From Devosia equisanguinis (lineage in GTDB: Bacteria; Pseudomonadota; Alphaproteobacteria; Rhizobiales; Devosiaceae), in assembly GCF_900631955.1 (NCBI RefSeq), contig NZ_UZWD01000053.1, positions 1 through 32,568 of the forward strand: DNA of 32,568 nucleotides. The letters run 5' to 3'. Positions 17,383-25,718 of the stretch are shown here, one piece after another. The position numbers and the translations under genes were made by a program. Position 1 is the stretch's first letter, and each line of letters opens with the position of its first letter. Below the pieces are notes generated by a model. That model was not told where the DNA came from, did no database searches, and saw nothing but the letters and a program-made list of their open reading frames with translations.

Positions 17383-18240
17383 GTGGCACCGCGTGCAAAC
17401 TGGAAGGGCTTTCTCAAGGTGGCGGAGCTGACCTGCCCCGTCGCGCTCTACACCGCCGCCTCCACCTCCGACCGTATCGCCTTCCACACCCTTAATCGTG
17501 CCACCGGCCATCGCGTACGCCGGCAGTTCGTCGATAGCGATACCGGCAAGCCGGTCGAGCGCGACGATCAGGTGAAGGGCTATGAGGTTGGCTCCGGCGA
17601 ATACATCACGCTCGATCCCGAAACCGTCGCCGCCGCCGTGCCCGACAGTGACAAGACCCTCGATGTCAGCAGCTTCATCGCCTGTAGCGATATCGACGAT
17701 GTCTATTTCGACAAGCCCTATTACCTCGCCCCCGCAGGCCGCGATGCCGAAGAGGCCTTTGCGCTCATTCGCGACGGCATGAGCAAGCGCCAGGTGGCGG
17801 CGCTGGCGCAGACCGTATTGTTCCGCCGCGTCCGCACCGTGCTGATCCGGCCGCATGGCAAGGGACTCATCGCCACGACGCTCAATTACGACTACGAAGT
17901 GCGCTCCGCCGACGCCGCATTCGAGGATGTGCCCGATTTCAAGCTCAAGGGCGAAATGCTGGAGCTGGCGGAACACATCATCAAGACCAAGCGTGGCAGC
18001 TTCGATCCCGCCAAATTCGACGACCGTTACGAGGCGGCGCTGGCCGATCTGGTCAAGGCCAAGCTCGAAGGGCGCAAGATCGAAAAGCGTCCACCGCCCA
18101 AGGACGACAAGGTGGTCGATCTCATGGCCGCCTTGCGAGAAAGCGCTGGCATCTCCGCCAAAAAGACCAGAAAAGCCGCGCCCGCCAAAAGGGCCGCTGC
18201 TAAGTCCAAAGCCGCATCACCGCGCAAAAAGGCCAGCTGA
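17383..18240 (+). CDS. ku: Non-homologous end joining protein Ku (first copy)
   Basis: The 285-residue Ku core protein binds DNA double-strand ends and recruits LigD. Typical bacterial Ku features are WKGFLKVAELTCPVALY at the start, FHTLNRATGHRVRR, and the DDVYFDKPYYLAP motif. The tail (about 255-285) is a Lys/Ala-rich basic extension (KKTRKAAPAKRAAAKSK) of a kind associated with DNA binding in some bacterial Ku proteins. The GTG start at 17383 is preceded by GAGGAGAGGG (17371-17380). ligD starts 2 bases after the stop, giving a ku-ligD operon. Confidence 0.95.
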   Translation: MAPRANWKGFLKVAELTCPVALYTAASTSDRIAFHTLNRATGHRVRRQFVDSDTGKPVERDDQVKGYEVGSGEYITLDPETVAAAVPDSDKTLDVSSFIACSDIDDVYFDKPYYLAPAGRDAEEAFALIRDGMSKRQVAALAQTVLFRRVRTVLIRPHGKGLIATTLNYDYEVRSADAAFEDVPDFKLKGEMLELAEHIIKTKRGSFDPAKFDDRYEAALADLVKAKLEGRKIEKRPPPKDDKVVDLMAALRESAGISAKKTRKAAPAKRAAAKSKAASPRKKAS

Positions 18241-18242
18241 TC

Positions 18243-20789
18243 ATGGCCACGCTCGACACCTATCGGCAAAAACGCAATTTCAAATCCACCACCGAGCCCA
18301 AGGGCCGCAAGGCCCGCAAAGCGGGCAATGCCTTTGTCATCCAGAAACACGACGCCACGCGTCTGCACTACGATCTGCGCTTGGAAATGGACGGCGTGAT
18401 GAAAAGCTGGGCCGTTACCCGTGGCCCTAGCCTCGTGCCCACGGAAAAACGCCTCGCCGTCCATGTCGAAGATCATCCGCTCGAATATAACGCCTTCGAG
18501 GGCACCATTCCCAAAGGGGAATATGGCGGCGGCACCGTCATCATCTGGGACCGTGGCACCTGGACGCCGGTCCACGATCCCGAAAAGGGCTATGCCAAGG
18601 GGCATCTCGAATTCGAGCTCAAGGGCGAAAAGCTCTCCGGCCACTGGCACTTGGTCAAGATGCACGGCAAGCCCGGCGAAAAGCGGGAAAACTGGCTGCT
18701 GATCAAGGGCGAGGACGACGCAGCCCGAACGCCCGACCAGCCCGATATTCTCAAGGAGCGCCCGGAATCGGTCAAAACCGGGCGCGATATCAAGGATGTT
18801 GCCGGCGAAGCGCCCGGCTGGTCGTCGAAGACCGGCAAGATCACCAAATCCGCCGCGCGAAAATCTTCCAAGTCACCCATAGAGCCCGAGCCCGAAACCA
18901 CGCTTCCTGATCCCGCCTGCGTCAAGGGCGCCAGGAAAGCCGCACTCCCCGATTTCGTCGAACCCACATTGGCGACGCTCATGGCCGCGCCGCCTCAGGG
19001 CGAGCGCTGGCTGCACGAGATCAAGTTCGATGGCTATCGCCTGCAAGCGCGCATCGAGGCCGGCCGGGTGAAACTCCTCACCCGCAGCGGCCACGATTGG
19101 ACGAAAAAGTTCGGCAAGGACGTGGTCTCGGCGCTCCAGTCGCTCCCCCTCGGTTCGGGGCTGATCGACGGCGAGCTGGTGGTCGAAAACGGCGCTGGCG
19201 CTTCCGATTTCTCCGCTCTGCAGGCCGATCTCAGCGAAGGGCGGATGGATCGCTTCGTCTTCTACGCGTTCGATGTGTTATTTCTCGACGGCCATGATCT
19301 GCGCGCGCTGCCACTGATCGAGCGCAAAGCCATGCTCGAACAGTTGATCGGGGCGGGGCAGGGGCTCCTGCGCTTCAGCGGACATTTCGAAGAAAATGGC
19401 GGGCTGGTGCTGCGCCATGCCTGCCGCCTCAGCCTGGAAGGCGTCATCTCCAAGCTCCGCGATGCGCCCTATCGCTCCGGGCGCAGCAAGGGCTGGATCA
19501 AGTCAAAATGTTCGGCACGCCAGGAATTTGTCATCGGCGGCTATGTGCCGTCCTCAACCTCCCGACAGGCCATCGGCTCCCTGGTCCTGGGCGTCTACGA
19601 TGAGGGCCGGCTCGACTATGTGGGCCGCGTTGGCACCGGCTTTTCCGCCACTGTCGCCGCGGATGTGTTCAAGCGGCTGAACCGGCAGCGCGTCTCCGAA
19701 AGTCCCTTCGCCGAAAAACTCACCGCCGAACAGGCGCGTCAGGTGCGCTATGTCCGCCCCGAGCTCGTCGCTGAGGTCGAGTTCCGCGCCTGGACGGCCG
19801 ACGGCCATCTGCGCCACGCCGCCTTTCGTGGCTTGCGCGAGGACAAGCCGGCAAGCGAGATTGTCCGAGAGGTCCCCAAGGCGAAATCCGACATGGCAAA
19901 GGCCCCGCGTCGCACCGTCACGCTCACCCATCCCGACCGCGTCTATTGGCCCGACGCCGGGGTGACGAAAGAGGGGTTGGCCGATTATTACGCGGAAGTC
20001 TGGCGCTTCATGGCCCCCTATATCGTCGGCCGTCCGCTGGCCCTGTTGCGCTGCCCCAGCGGTATCACCGGCGAAAAATTCTTCCAGAAGCATGCCTGGA
20101 AGGGGCTCAACAAGCATATCGTCCTCGTCAATGATCCCAAGGAGAAAGACAAGGACGCCGCGCCCCTGATCGCCATCAACGATCTCGATGGGCTGATCGG
20201 CCTCGTGCAGTCCGCGGTGCTCGAAATCCACCCCTGGGGCTCGACCATTGCCAATTGGGAACAGCCCGACACCATCAACATGGACCTCGATCCCGGCGAT
20301 GGCGTCGGCTGGGAGGCGATCATCGCCGCAGCCGAAGAGGTTCGGCAACGCTTGACCGATGCAGGCTTGGCAGCCTTTGTTAAAACCTCGGGCGGCAAGG
20401 GTCTGCACGTCGTCGCGCCGCTCAAGCCCAAGGCAAAGTGGCCCGAGGTCAAGGCCTTCACCAAGGCCATCGCCGACAGCATGGCTTCAGACAGTCCAGA
20501 CCACTATGTCTCGACCATCACCAAGTCAAAACGGCGTGGCAAAATCCTCATCGACTATCTGCGCAATCAGCGCGGCATGACCGCCGTCGCCCCCTATTCG
20601 ACCCGCGCCCGCCCCGGCGCCGCCGTCTCCATGCCCCTGGCCTGGGACGAGCTGAGCCCCGCTATCGGCCCGGACTATTTCACCGTCCTCAACACCCCGA
20701 CCCGCCTCGCCGCCCTAAAATCCGACCCCTGGTCCGACTTCCACACCGCCGCCAAACCTCTCGCTCCGCCAAAGCGCCAGGCCAGGTAA
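18243..20789 (+). CDS. ligD: Multifunctional ATP-dependent DNA ligase D (PE-ligase-polymerase)
   Basis: This 848-residue enzyme trims, fills and seals broken DNA ends with Ku. Domain order is 3'-phosphoesterase (about 30-155; HDATRLHYD at 36-44, HVEDHPLEY at 74-82), ATP-dependent ligase (about 235-540; adenylation Lys261 in KFDG, later SLEGVISK), and polymerase/primase (about 565-835; the metal-binding DLD at 681-683 and SGGKGLH). The order PE-LIG-POL is that of Pseudomonas and rhizobial enzymes. All key motifs seen are intact. The start is 2 bases after the ku stop. The gene ends in front of two hairpin repeats, facing a second ku. Confidence 0.95.
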   Translation: MATLDTYRQKRNFKSTTEPKGRKARKAGNAFVIQKHDATRLHYDLRLEMDGVMKSWAVTRGPSLVPTEKRLAVHVEDHPLEYNAFEGTIPKGEYGGGTVIIWDRGTWTPVHDPEKGYAKGHLEFELKGEKLSGHWHLVKMHGKPGEKRENWLLIKGEDDAARTPDQPDILKERPESVKTGRDIKDVAGEAPGWSSKTGKITKSAARKSSKSPIEPEPETTLPDPACVKGARKAALPDFVEPTLATLMAAPPQGERWLHEIKFDGYRLQARIEAGRVKLLTRSGHDWTKKFGKDVVSALQSLPLGSGLIDGELVVENGAGASDFSALQADLSEGRMDRFVFYAFDVLFLDGHDLRALPLIERKAMLEQLIGAGQGLLRFSGHFEENGGLVLRHACRLSLEGVISKLRDAPYRSGRSKGWIKSKCSARQEFVIGGYVPSSTSRQAIGSLVLGVYDEGRLDYVGRVGTGFSATVAADVFKRLNRQRVSESPFAEKLTAEQARQVRYVRPELVAEVEFRAWTADGHLRHAAFRGLREDKPASEIVREVPKAKSDMAKAPRRTVTLTHPDRVYWPDAGVTKEGLADYYAEVWRFMAPYIVGRPLALLRCPSGITGEKFFQKHAWKGLNKHIVLVNDPKEKDKDAAPLIAINDLDGLIGLVQSAVLEIHPWGSTIANWEQPDTINMDLDPGDGVGWEAIIAAAEEVRQRLTDAGLAAFVKTSGGKGLHVVAPLKPKAKWPEVKAFTKAIADSMASDSPDHYVSTITKSKRRGKILIDYLRNQRGMTAVAPYSTRARPGAAVSMPLAWDELSPAIGPDYFTVLNTPTRLAALKSDPWSDFHTAAKPLAPPKRQAR

Positions 20790-20831
20790 CCGCCTCTCCC
20801 AATCCACCGACTGCCTCTCTCCCACAGCTCC

Positions 20832-20854
20832 GCCCTCGGACTTGATCCGAGGGC
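20832..20854. repeat. Palindromic repeat / possible terminator between ligD and the second ku
   Basis: Arms GCCCTCGGA (20832-20840) and TCCGAGGGC (20846-20854) form a perfect 9-bp stem with a 5-base loop. There is no T tract. It looks like a dispersed palindromic element and could also block read-through between the convergent genes. Confidence 0.65.
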
Positions 20855-20916
20855 CTCCCAGATAGGGCGACGGGCTGACGCCCTTGGCTAACCTTTGCCC
20901 ATCACGCGATGCAACT

Positions 20917-20940
20917 CCTCCCCCCTGCTTTAAGGGGAGG
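20917..20940. repeat. CCTCCCC/GGGGAGG hairpin repeat between convergent genes
   Basis: CCTCCCC (20917-20923) pairs with GGGGAGG (20934-20940) across a 10-base centre. A similar GC hairpin occurs at 32517-32539, so this seems to be a second dispersed repeat type. It may act as a bidirectional terminator. Confidence 0.5.
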
Positions 20941-21025
20941 TTGGGAAGGGGGGCAGCACGCCCAAACCCATATGCGATAGCCCTGCACCTCACGGGCAAG
21001 GGAGGCAAAAGAGCACTCAGATTGT

Positions 21026-21832
21026 CTATCGCGACCGCGTCTTGCCCGTCTCCGCGCCAATACTCTTGCGCAGTGCGTCCATGATATTGATGACATTGCT
21101 CGCCGGTTCTTCCGCGCTCTGCTTGGGCTTGGCGATGCGCTTGCCCTTCTTCTTGGCGGCGATGATATCGAGCAGCTTGTCCTGCACCGGGTCATCGACC
21201 ATCTTCGGGTCCCATGCGGTGGTGCGCGCGTCGATCAGTTTGGTGACCATCGTCATCAGCTTGGCGTCGGACTTGCCGCTGCCTATGCCCGCAAAATAGT
21301 CGGCCTCGTCCCGCACTTCATCGCCATAGCGCAGCGTCCACAGTACGATGCCCTTGCCCCGCGGCTCCAGCATCACCGCGCGCTCGCGCCGATACATCAC
21401 CAGCCGGGAAATCCCCACCGTGCCGGTCGTCGCCATCGCCTCGCGGATCACCGCAAAGGCCTCTTCGCCCACCGGATCGTTGGGCGCCAGATAATGCGGC
21501 GTGTCGTACCATATCCACTCGATGCTATCGCGCGACACAAAGCTCTCGATATCGATGGTGCGCGTGCTTTCCAGCGCTACCGCATCGATCTCGTCGTCTT
21601 CGAGCATGACGTAGTCGTCTTCGCCGCGCTGATAGCCTTTGACCTCGTCATCCTTGTCGACCGGCTTGGCGGACACCGCATCGACATATTGGCTGACCAC
21701 GCGATTGCCGGTCTTGGCGTTGAGCGTGTGGAACCGCACCTTCTCGCTGTCCGATGTAGCCGGCGTCATCGAGACCGGACAGGTGACCAGCGAAAGTTTG
21801 AGATAGCCTTTCCAGAACGAGCGTGATGCCAT
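21026..21832 (-). CDS. ku: Non-homologous end joining protein Ku (second copy)
   Basis: The 268-residue Ku has SFWKGYLKLSLVTCPVSM, FHTLNAKTGNRV and IEWIWYDTPHYLAP, all typical of bacterial Ku. It is clearly diverged from the plus-strand copy, and its tail is shorter and less basic, ending near INIMDALRKSIGAETGK. Two or more Ku paralogs with LigD are known in rhizobia, where they can differ in use and may form heterodimers. The ATG at 21832 was chosen because homology begins MASRSFWKGY; only a weak GGGAA precedes it. It lies 54 bases downstream of lacI in the same direction and could be partly co-transcribed. Confidence 0.94.
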   Translation of the reverse strand: MASRSFWKGYLKLSLVTCPVSMTPATSDSEKVRFHTLNAKTGNRVVSQYVDAVSAKPVDKDDEVKGYQRGEDDYVMLEDDEIDAVALESTRTIDIESFVSRDSIEWIWYDTPHYLAPNDPVGEEAFAVIREAMATTGTVGISRLVMYRRERAVMLEPRGKGIVLWTLRYGDEVRDEADYFAGIGSGKSDAKLMTMVTKLIDARTTAWDPKMVDDPVQDKLLDIIAAKKKGKRIAKPKQSAEEPASNVINIMDALRKSIGAETGKTRSR

Positions 21833-21886
21833 GGCCTGTGTTCCCGGGAGATCGGACAGCAACGGCACCACCGCGCCATTCGTTCC

Positions 21887-22882
21887 TCAGCCGGCCGCGG
21901 GGCCGGTCGTGCCGCGCACCACTAGGCTGGTATTGAGCACATAGCGCACATCGCGAATGGCATTGTTCTCGAGAATGTCGATCAACAGCGTCAGCGCCGT
22001 CTTGCCGGCCTCCACCGAGCGGTTGGAAACGGTGGTCAGGGCAGGGTAGGTGGCCGCCCCCAGCACGTCGTCGCAGCCGACCACCGAAAACTGCTCGGGC
22101 ACCGAAATGCCTCGGTCGAGCAATTCCGCCAGCATGCCCTGCGCCGTCAAATCGTCGAAGGCGATGGCGGCGGTAGCGCCGGTGGCCAGCACATTGGCGG
22201 TGATCCGCCGTCCGGATTCGAAGGCCGCATACTCGTTGGAAATGACGCTGACCTCCATCCCCAGCTGCCGCGCCGAGCGCCGGACGGCGTTGCGTCGCTG
22301 CTTGTTCGACCACGACCCATGCGGGCCGCTGACATAGACCAGTCGCTTGTGGCCCAGCGCCGCCAGATGCTCCACCGCCTCGGCCACGCCGGTGGCGCTA
22401 TCGATCAGGACGCGGGGAATGCCCTCCACGTCGCGATTGATCAGCACTAGCGGACGGCGCGTGCTATGCGCCACGATTTGTTCGTCCCCCAGGCGCGAGG
22501 AGGCGAGTACCAAGCCCTCCACCTGCCCGCCAAAGCGGCCGATCAGCTTGTCTTCCTGCTGCGGGTTTTCATCCGAATTGCCCAGAAAAACGCAATAGTC
22601 CGAGCGATCCGCCTCGGCCTGCGCCGCCCGAATCAACGGCGGAAAGAACGGATTGGCGACATCCGGCACGATCAGCGCAATATTGCCGTGGCGGCCGGTG
22701 CTGAGGGCCCGGGCGGTGTGATTGGGCACATAGCCGAGCTTTTCGGCGGCGGCAAAGATCTTGCTCACCGTGTCGGCGCTCAGCATTTCCGGGCGGGTAA
22801 AGGCGCGCGAAACGCTCGACTTGGTCACGCCAGCCGCTTCCGCGACCTGATTGATCGTCGGCCTCGTCCGTCGCTGCGTCAT
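21887..22882 (-). CDS. LacI-family transcriptional regulator
   Basis: This protein of about 331 residues has an N-terminal LacI helix-turn-helix (PTINQVAEAAGVTKSSVSRAF) with hinge helix (NHTARAL) and a periplasmic-binding-protein-like sensor domain (IALIVPDVANPFF to VVRGTTGP). It most likely represses the divergent amino-sugar operon and the downstream transporter operon: LacI-type palindromes lie in both promoter regions (22950-22963 and 26971-26982). The inducer is probably a sugar or sugar phosphate made in that pathway. I prefer the ATG at 22882 because GGTGG lies 6 bases upstream; the ATG at 22888 is too close to that sequence. Its own promoter should overlap the first palindrome, so autoregulation is likely. 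Confidence 0.92.
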   Translation of the reverse strand: MTQRRTRPTINQVAEAAGVTKSSVSRAFTRPEMLSADTVSKIFAAAEKLGYVPNHTARALSTGRHGNIALIVPDVANPFFPPLIRAAQAEADRSDYCVFLGNSDENPQQEDKLIGRFGGQVEGLVLASSRLGDEQIVAHSTRRPLVLINRDVEGIPRVLIDSATGVAEAVEHLAALGHKRLVYVSGPHGSWSNKQRRNAVRRSARQLGMEVSVISNEYAAFESGRRITANVLATGATAAIAFDDLTAQGMLAELLDRGISVPEQFSVVGCDDVLGAATYPALTTVSNRSVEAGKTALTLLIDILENNAIRDVRYVLNTSLVVRGTTGPAAG

Positions 22883-22943
22883 GCCCATCCACCCCCGTCG
22901 CGTCTGCTTCTCATGCCATGATCACGGGCGTAAGCATAGCCGC

Positions 22944-22972
22944 TTGACGTGCAACCGGTTGCATAACATAAA
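22944..22972 (+). promoter_or_regulatory. Promoter with embedded LacI-type operator for the nagB-like operon
   Basis: TTGACG (22944-22949) is followed by a perfect 14-bp palindrome, TGCAACCGGTTGCA (22950-22963), and CATAAA (22967-22972) as a 17-base-spaced -10 candidate. The palindrome's central CG and half-site form are those of LacI/GalR operators. Placing it between the -35 and -10 predicts direct repression. It sits in the lacI/nagB divergent gap and matches a second site at 26963-26990. Confidence 0.8.
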
Positions 22973-23021
22973 TGCTGCGTCCGAGTGTGCCGGATGGGCC
23001 GCCGGAGTTTGGAGGGTTTCC

Positions 23022-23804
23022 GTGACGTCGCTAGCAACTTCCCCCGCAACCGCCACGCGTCAGGCCGGGCAGATGAATGTCCGGGTCTTCGAAAGCCGCG
23101 ATCTCATGGGGGCTGCTGCCGCGCACGATATTGCCGAGGCGCTGCGCCAGGCGCTCGCCGCCAAGCCCCATGTGCGGATGGTTTTTGCCGCCGCACCCAG
23201 TCAGTCCGAAGTGCTCGCCGCCCTCGCCAGTGCCCCTGATCTCGACTGGACCCGCGTCACCGCCTTCCACATGGACGAATATATCGGCCTCGCCCCGGCG
23301 GCACCCGAGCGTTTTGCCCATTGGCTGGATCAACATCTGTTCGACCGCGTGCCTTTCCACCAGGTGCACCGCATCGTCCCCGAGCCCGATCCCGCCGCCG
23401 CCGCCGCGCGCTATGCCGCTCTGCTGGCCGAAGCGCCAATCGACATCATCTGCCTCGGCATTGGCGTCAATGGCCACATCGCCTTCAACGATCCCCCGGT
23501 TGCCGACTTCGCCGATCCGCTCGACGTCAAGATCGTTGTCCTCGACGACGACTGCCGCCAGCAGCAGGTCGATGACGACTGCTTCCCCCGCTTTGAGGAT
23601 GTGCCCGAACAGGCCATTACCCTCACCGTGCCGCGCCTGATGCGCGCCGAAAAGCTGTTCTGTGTGGTGCCCGGGAGCCTCAAGCGCGACGCCGTGCGCG
23701 CCGCACTATACGATCCGATCAGCACCAGGTGCCCGGCCTCGATCCTGCGCCAGCATCCTGATTGCACGCTCTATCTCGATACGGAGTCCAACCCCGATGC
23801 CTGA
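23022..23804 (+). CDS. NagB-like glucosamine-6-phosphate deaminase
   Basis: The 260-residue protein belongs to the glucosamine/galactosamine-6-phosphate isomerase family, which converts amino-sugar 6-phosphates to keto-sugar phosphates plus ammonia. Visible motifs: FHMDEYIGL (Asp85-Glu86), GIGVNGHIAFND (His152, the conserved catalytic-type His), GSLKRDAV (phosphate loop) and CPASILRQHPDCTLYLD near the end. The canonical NEP triplet after the His motif is NDP here (Asp157 for Glu). GTG 23022 was chosen because GGAGGG (23011-23016) sits 5 bases upstream and gives a normal length. It overlaps the SIS gene by 8 bases. The exact sugar is uncertain. Confidence 0.86.
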   Translation: MTSLATSPATATRQAGQMNVRVFESRDLMGAAAAHDIAEALRQALAAKPHVRMVFAAAPSQSEVLAALASAPDLDWTRVTAFHMDEYIGLAPAAPERFAHWLDQHLFDRVPFHQVHRIVPEPDPAAAAARYAALLAEAPIDIICLGIGVNGHIAFNDPPVADFADPLDVKIVVLDDDCRQQQVDDDCFPRFEDVPEQAITLTVPRLMRAEKLFCVVPGSLKRDAVRAALYDPISTRCPASILRQHPDCTLYLDTESNPDA

Positions 23805-24570
23805 GACCATTGATGCCGATGCCCTCTGCGCGGGCTATCTCTCCGATGTCACGGCGCTGATGCAGTCCATTCTGGTCGATGAGCGCGATGCGCTCGATCG
23901 TGCCGCCAGCCGCGTCGCCGATCAGGTCGCCGCCGACCGCCTGGTGCATGTCTATGGCCCCGGTGGCCATTCCAATCTGGCGGCGCAGGAAATCTTCTTC
24001 CGTGCCGGCGGCCTCATGCATGTCAGCGCCATTCTCGACGAGGGCACGCTGCTCTCCAACGGGGCCCTGCGCTCCATGGCCATCGAGCGCACCCCCGGCT
24101 ATGGCAAGGTAGTGATCGACGATCAGCGCCTGGGCGAGGGGGATCTGCTGATCCTCACCAATGCCTATGGCATCAATTCCGCGCTCATCGATGCCGCCAT
24201 CACCGCTCGCCAGCGCGGTGCTTTCCTCATCGGTTTCAATTCCCATGGCCATGCCAATGGCAGCGCCGCCACCCACCCCGCCCGCCATCCAACCAAGCAG
24301 AACCTGCACGATATCGTCGATATCGCCATCGACACCAAGGTGCCGATTGGTGATGCCTTGGTTACCGTTCCGGGCGTCACAGAAAACATTGCGGCAGTCT
24401 CCACCTTCGCCAATGCCTTTGCCCTCAATTGCCTCGTGATCCGCACCGTGGCCAAGCTGGCCGAGCGCGGCGTCGAGCCGCCGATCTGGCGCAGCGGCAA
24501 TGCGCCGGGCGGCGATGAGGCCAATGGCCGTTTCCTCGCCCGCTTCCGCGATCGGGTGCGCTGGCTATGA
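23797..24570 (+). CDS. SIS-domain protein (UPF0309-like sugar isomerase/binding)
   Basis: The 257-residue protein carries a SIS (sugar isomerase) domain, with the phosphosugar-binding-type loop YGPGGHSNLAAQEIFFRAGG starting near residue 49. The pattern GxGHSxxxAxEIFxRAGG is that of UPF0309-type proteins, which often accompany amino-sugar and sugar-phosphate genes. A PGVTENIAAVSTFANAFALN block is at about 190-210. It may isomerise, bind or remove a side group from the phosphosugar; the exact reaction is not known. The start overlaps the nagB-like stop by 8 bases and the end overlaps nagA (ATGA), indicating tight co-translation. Confidence 0.82.
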   Translation: MPETIDADALCAGYLSDVTALMQSILVDERDALDRAASRVADQVAADRLVHVYGPGGHSNLAAQEIFFRAGGLMHVSAILDEGTLLSNGALRSMAIERTPGYGKVVIDDQRLGEGDLLILTNAYGINSALIDAAITARQRGAFLIGFNSHGHANGSAATHPARHPTKQNLHDIVDIAIDTKVPIGDALVTVPGVTENIAAVSTFANAFALNCLVIRTVAKLAERGVEPPIWRSGNAPGGDEANGRFLARFRDRVRWL

Positions 24571-25718
24571 GCGAAGCGGGCCGCATCATTGGACGCGACC
24601 CGGCCACGGGGCAGGGGATCGCGGTCACCGTCGCTGATGGCCTCGTCTCCGCCATCGAGTCCACGGCGCTTGGCGCCGACGCGCCCTTTCTCTCTCCCGG
24701 CTTTGTCGACTTGCAGGTGAATGGCTATGGCGGCCACGATCTCAATGACGGCCCGCCCAGCCGCGAGACGCTGGAAAGCCTGGCGCGCCTGCTCCTTGCC
24801 GCCGGCACTACCAGCTTTGCCCCGACGCTGATCACCGCCAGTCAGGCCCAACTTTGCGCCGGCATCGCCGACATCGCAGCCGCCCGTAAAGCCAGCCCCA
24901 TGCTGGCCGCCATGATCCCTTTCATTCATGTCGAAGGCCCCTCGCTCGATCCCGCCGATGGTCCGCGTGGCGCGCATCCGCTTGAGCATGTCCGCGCCCC
25001 AAGCCTCACTGAATTCGCGCTCTGGCAACAGGCCGCCGAGGGGTTGGTCGGCATGGTGACGATGTCGCCGCACTACCCCGAGGCGCCAGCCTATATCGCC
25101 GCTCTCTCTGCCCAGGGCGTGCTGGTTTCCATCGGCCATACCGGCGCTACGCCCGAACAGATCACTGCCGCCTCCGCTGCCGGCGCGCGCCTCTCCACCC
25201 ATCTCGGCAATGGCGCGGCGAGCCTGCTGCCACGCCATCCCAATTTCATCTGGTCGCAACTGGCCGATGATCGGCTCACCGCCAGCTTCATCGCCGATGG
25301 CCACCATCTTCCCGCCGCCACGCTCAAGGCCATGCTGCGCGCCAAGACGCTCGACCGTGCCATTCTGGTCTCCGACGCTGCCGCCCTGGGCGGGCAAAAG
25401 CCGGGCCGCTATCGCACGCCCATCGGCGGCGAGGTCGATGTTTCCGCGGACGGGCGCCTCAGCGTCGCCGGCACGCCTTATCTTGCTGGAGCCGGGCACC
25501 TGCTGGATCGAAATATTGCCTTCGCCATCGACGCGGCGGGCCTCTCGCTGCCCGATGCCCTGCGTCTCGCCAGTGCCAATCCCGGCGCCTTTGCCGGTGA
25601 TCGCGGCAAGCTGGTGCTTGGCGCGCGCGCCGATATCACGCGCTTTCATTGGTCGCCGGGCGATTTCAAGCTCGGCATCGTCGATGTCTTCCTCGCTGGC
25701 CAGAAGGTGCTGCCATGA
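24567..25718 (+). CDS. nagA: N-acetylglucosamine-6-phosphate deacetylase-like amidohydrolase
   Basis: The 383-residue amidohydrolase resembles NagA, which removes acetate from GlcNAc-6-phosphate. Conserved features: PGFVDLQVNGYGG (44-56), HVEGP with Glu123, IGHTGAT with His191, THLGNGA with His212, and the catalytic Asp270 in LVSDAA. Several surrounding motifs differ from classical NagA: THLGNGA replaces THLFNAM, and SDAAALGG replaces TDAM. All inferred metal ligands are retained, so it should be active, but its acyl-sugar specificity may be shifted. ATG 24567 overlaps the SIS stop by 4 bases. It lies in a LacI-controlled operon. Confidence 0.85.
   Translation: MSEAGRIIGRDPATGQGIAVTVADGLVSAIESTALGADAPFLSPGFVDLQVNGYGGHDLNDGPPSRETLESLARLLLAAGTTSFAPTLITASQAQLCAGIADIAAARKASPMLAAMIPFIHVEGPSLDPADGPRGAHPLEHVRAPSLTEFALWQQAAEGLVGMVTMSPHYPEAPAYIAALSAQGVLVSIGHTGATPEQITAASAAGARLSTHLGNGAASLLPRHPNFIWSQLADDRLTASFIADGHHLPAATLKAMLRAKTLDRAILVSDAAALGGQKPGRYRTPIGGEVDVSADGRLSVAGTPYLAGAGHLLDRNIAFAIDAAGLSLPDALRLASANPGAFAGDRGKLVLGARADITRFHWSPGDFKLGIVDVFLAGQKVLP

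Noticed and set aside
17383..21832. NHEJ genes as a recently acquired island
   Set aside because: Composition matches the neighbours, there are no integrase, tRNA or direct-repeat boundaries, and Ku/LigD are common chromosomal genes in this group.
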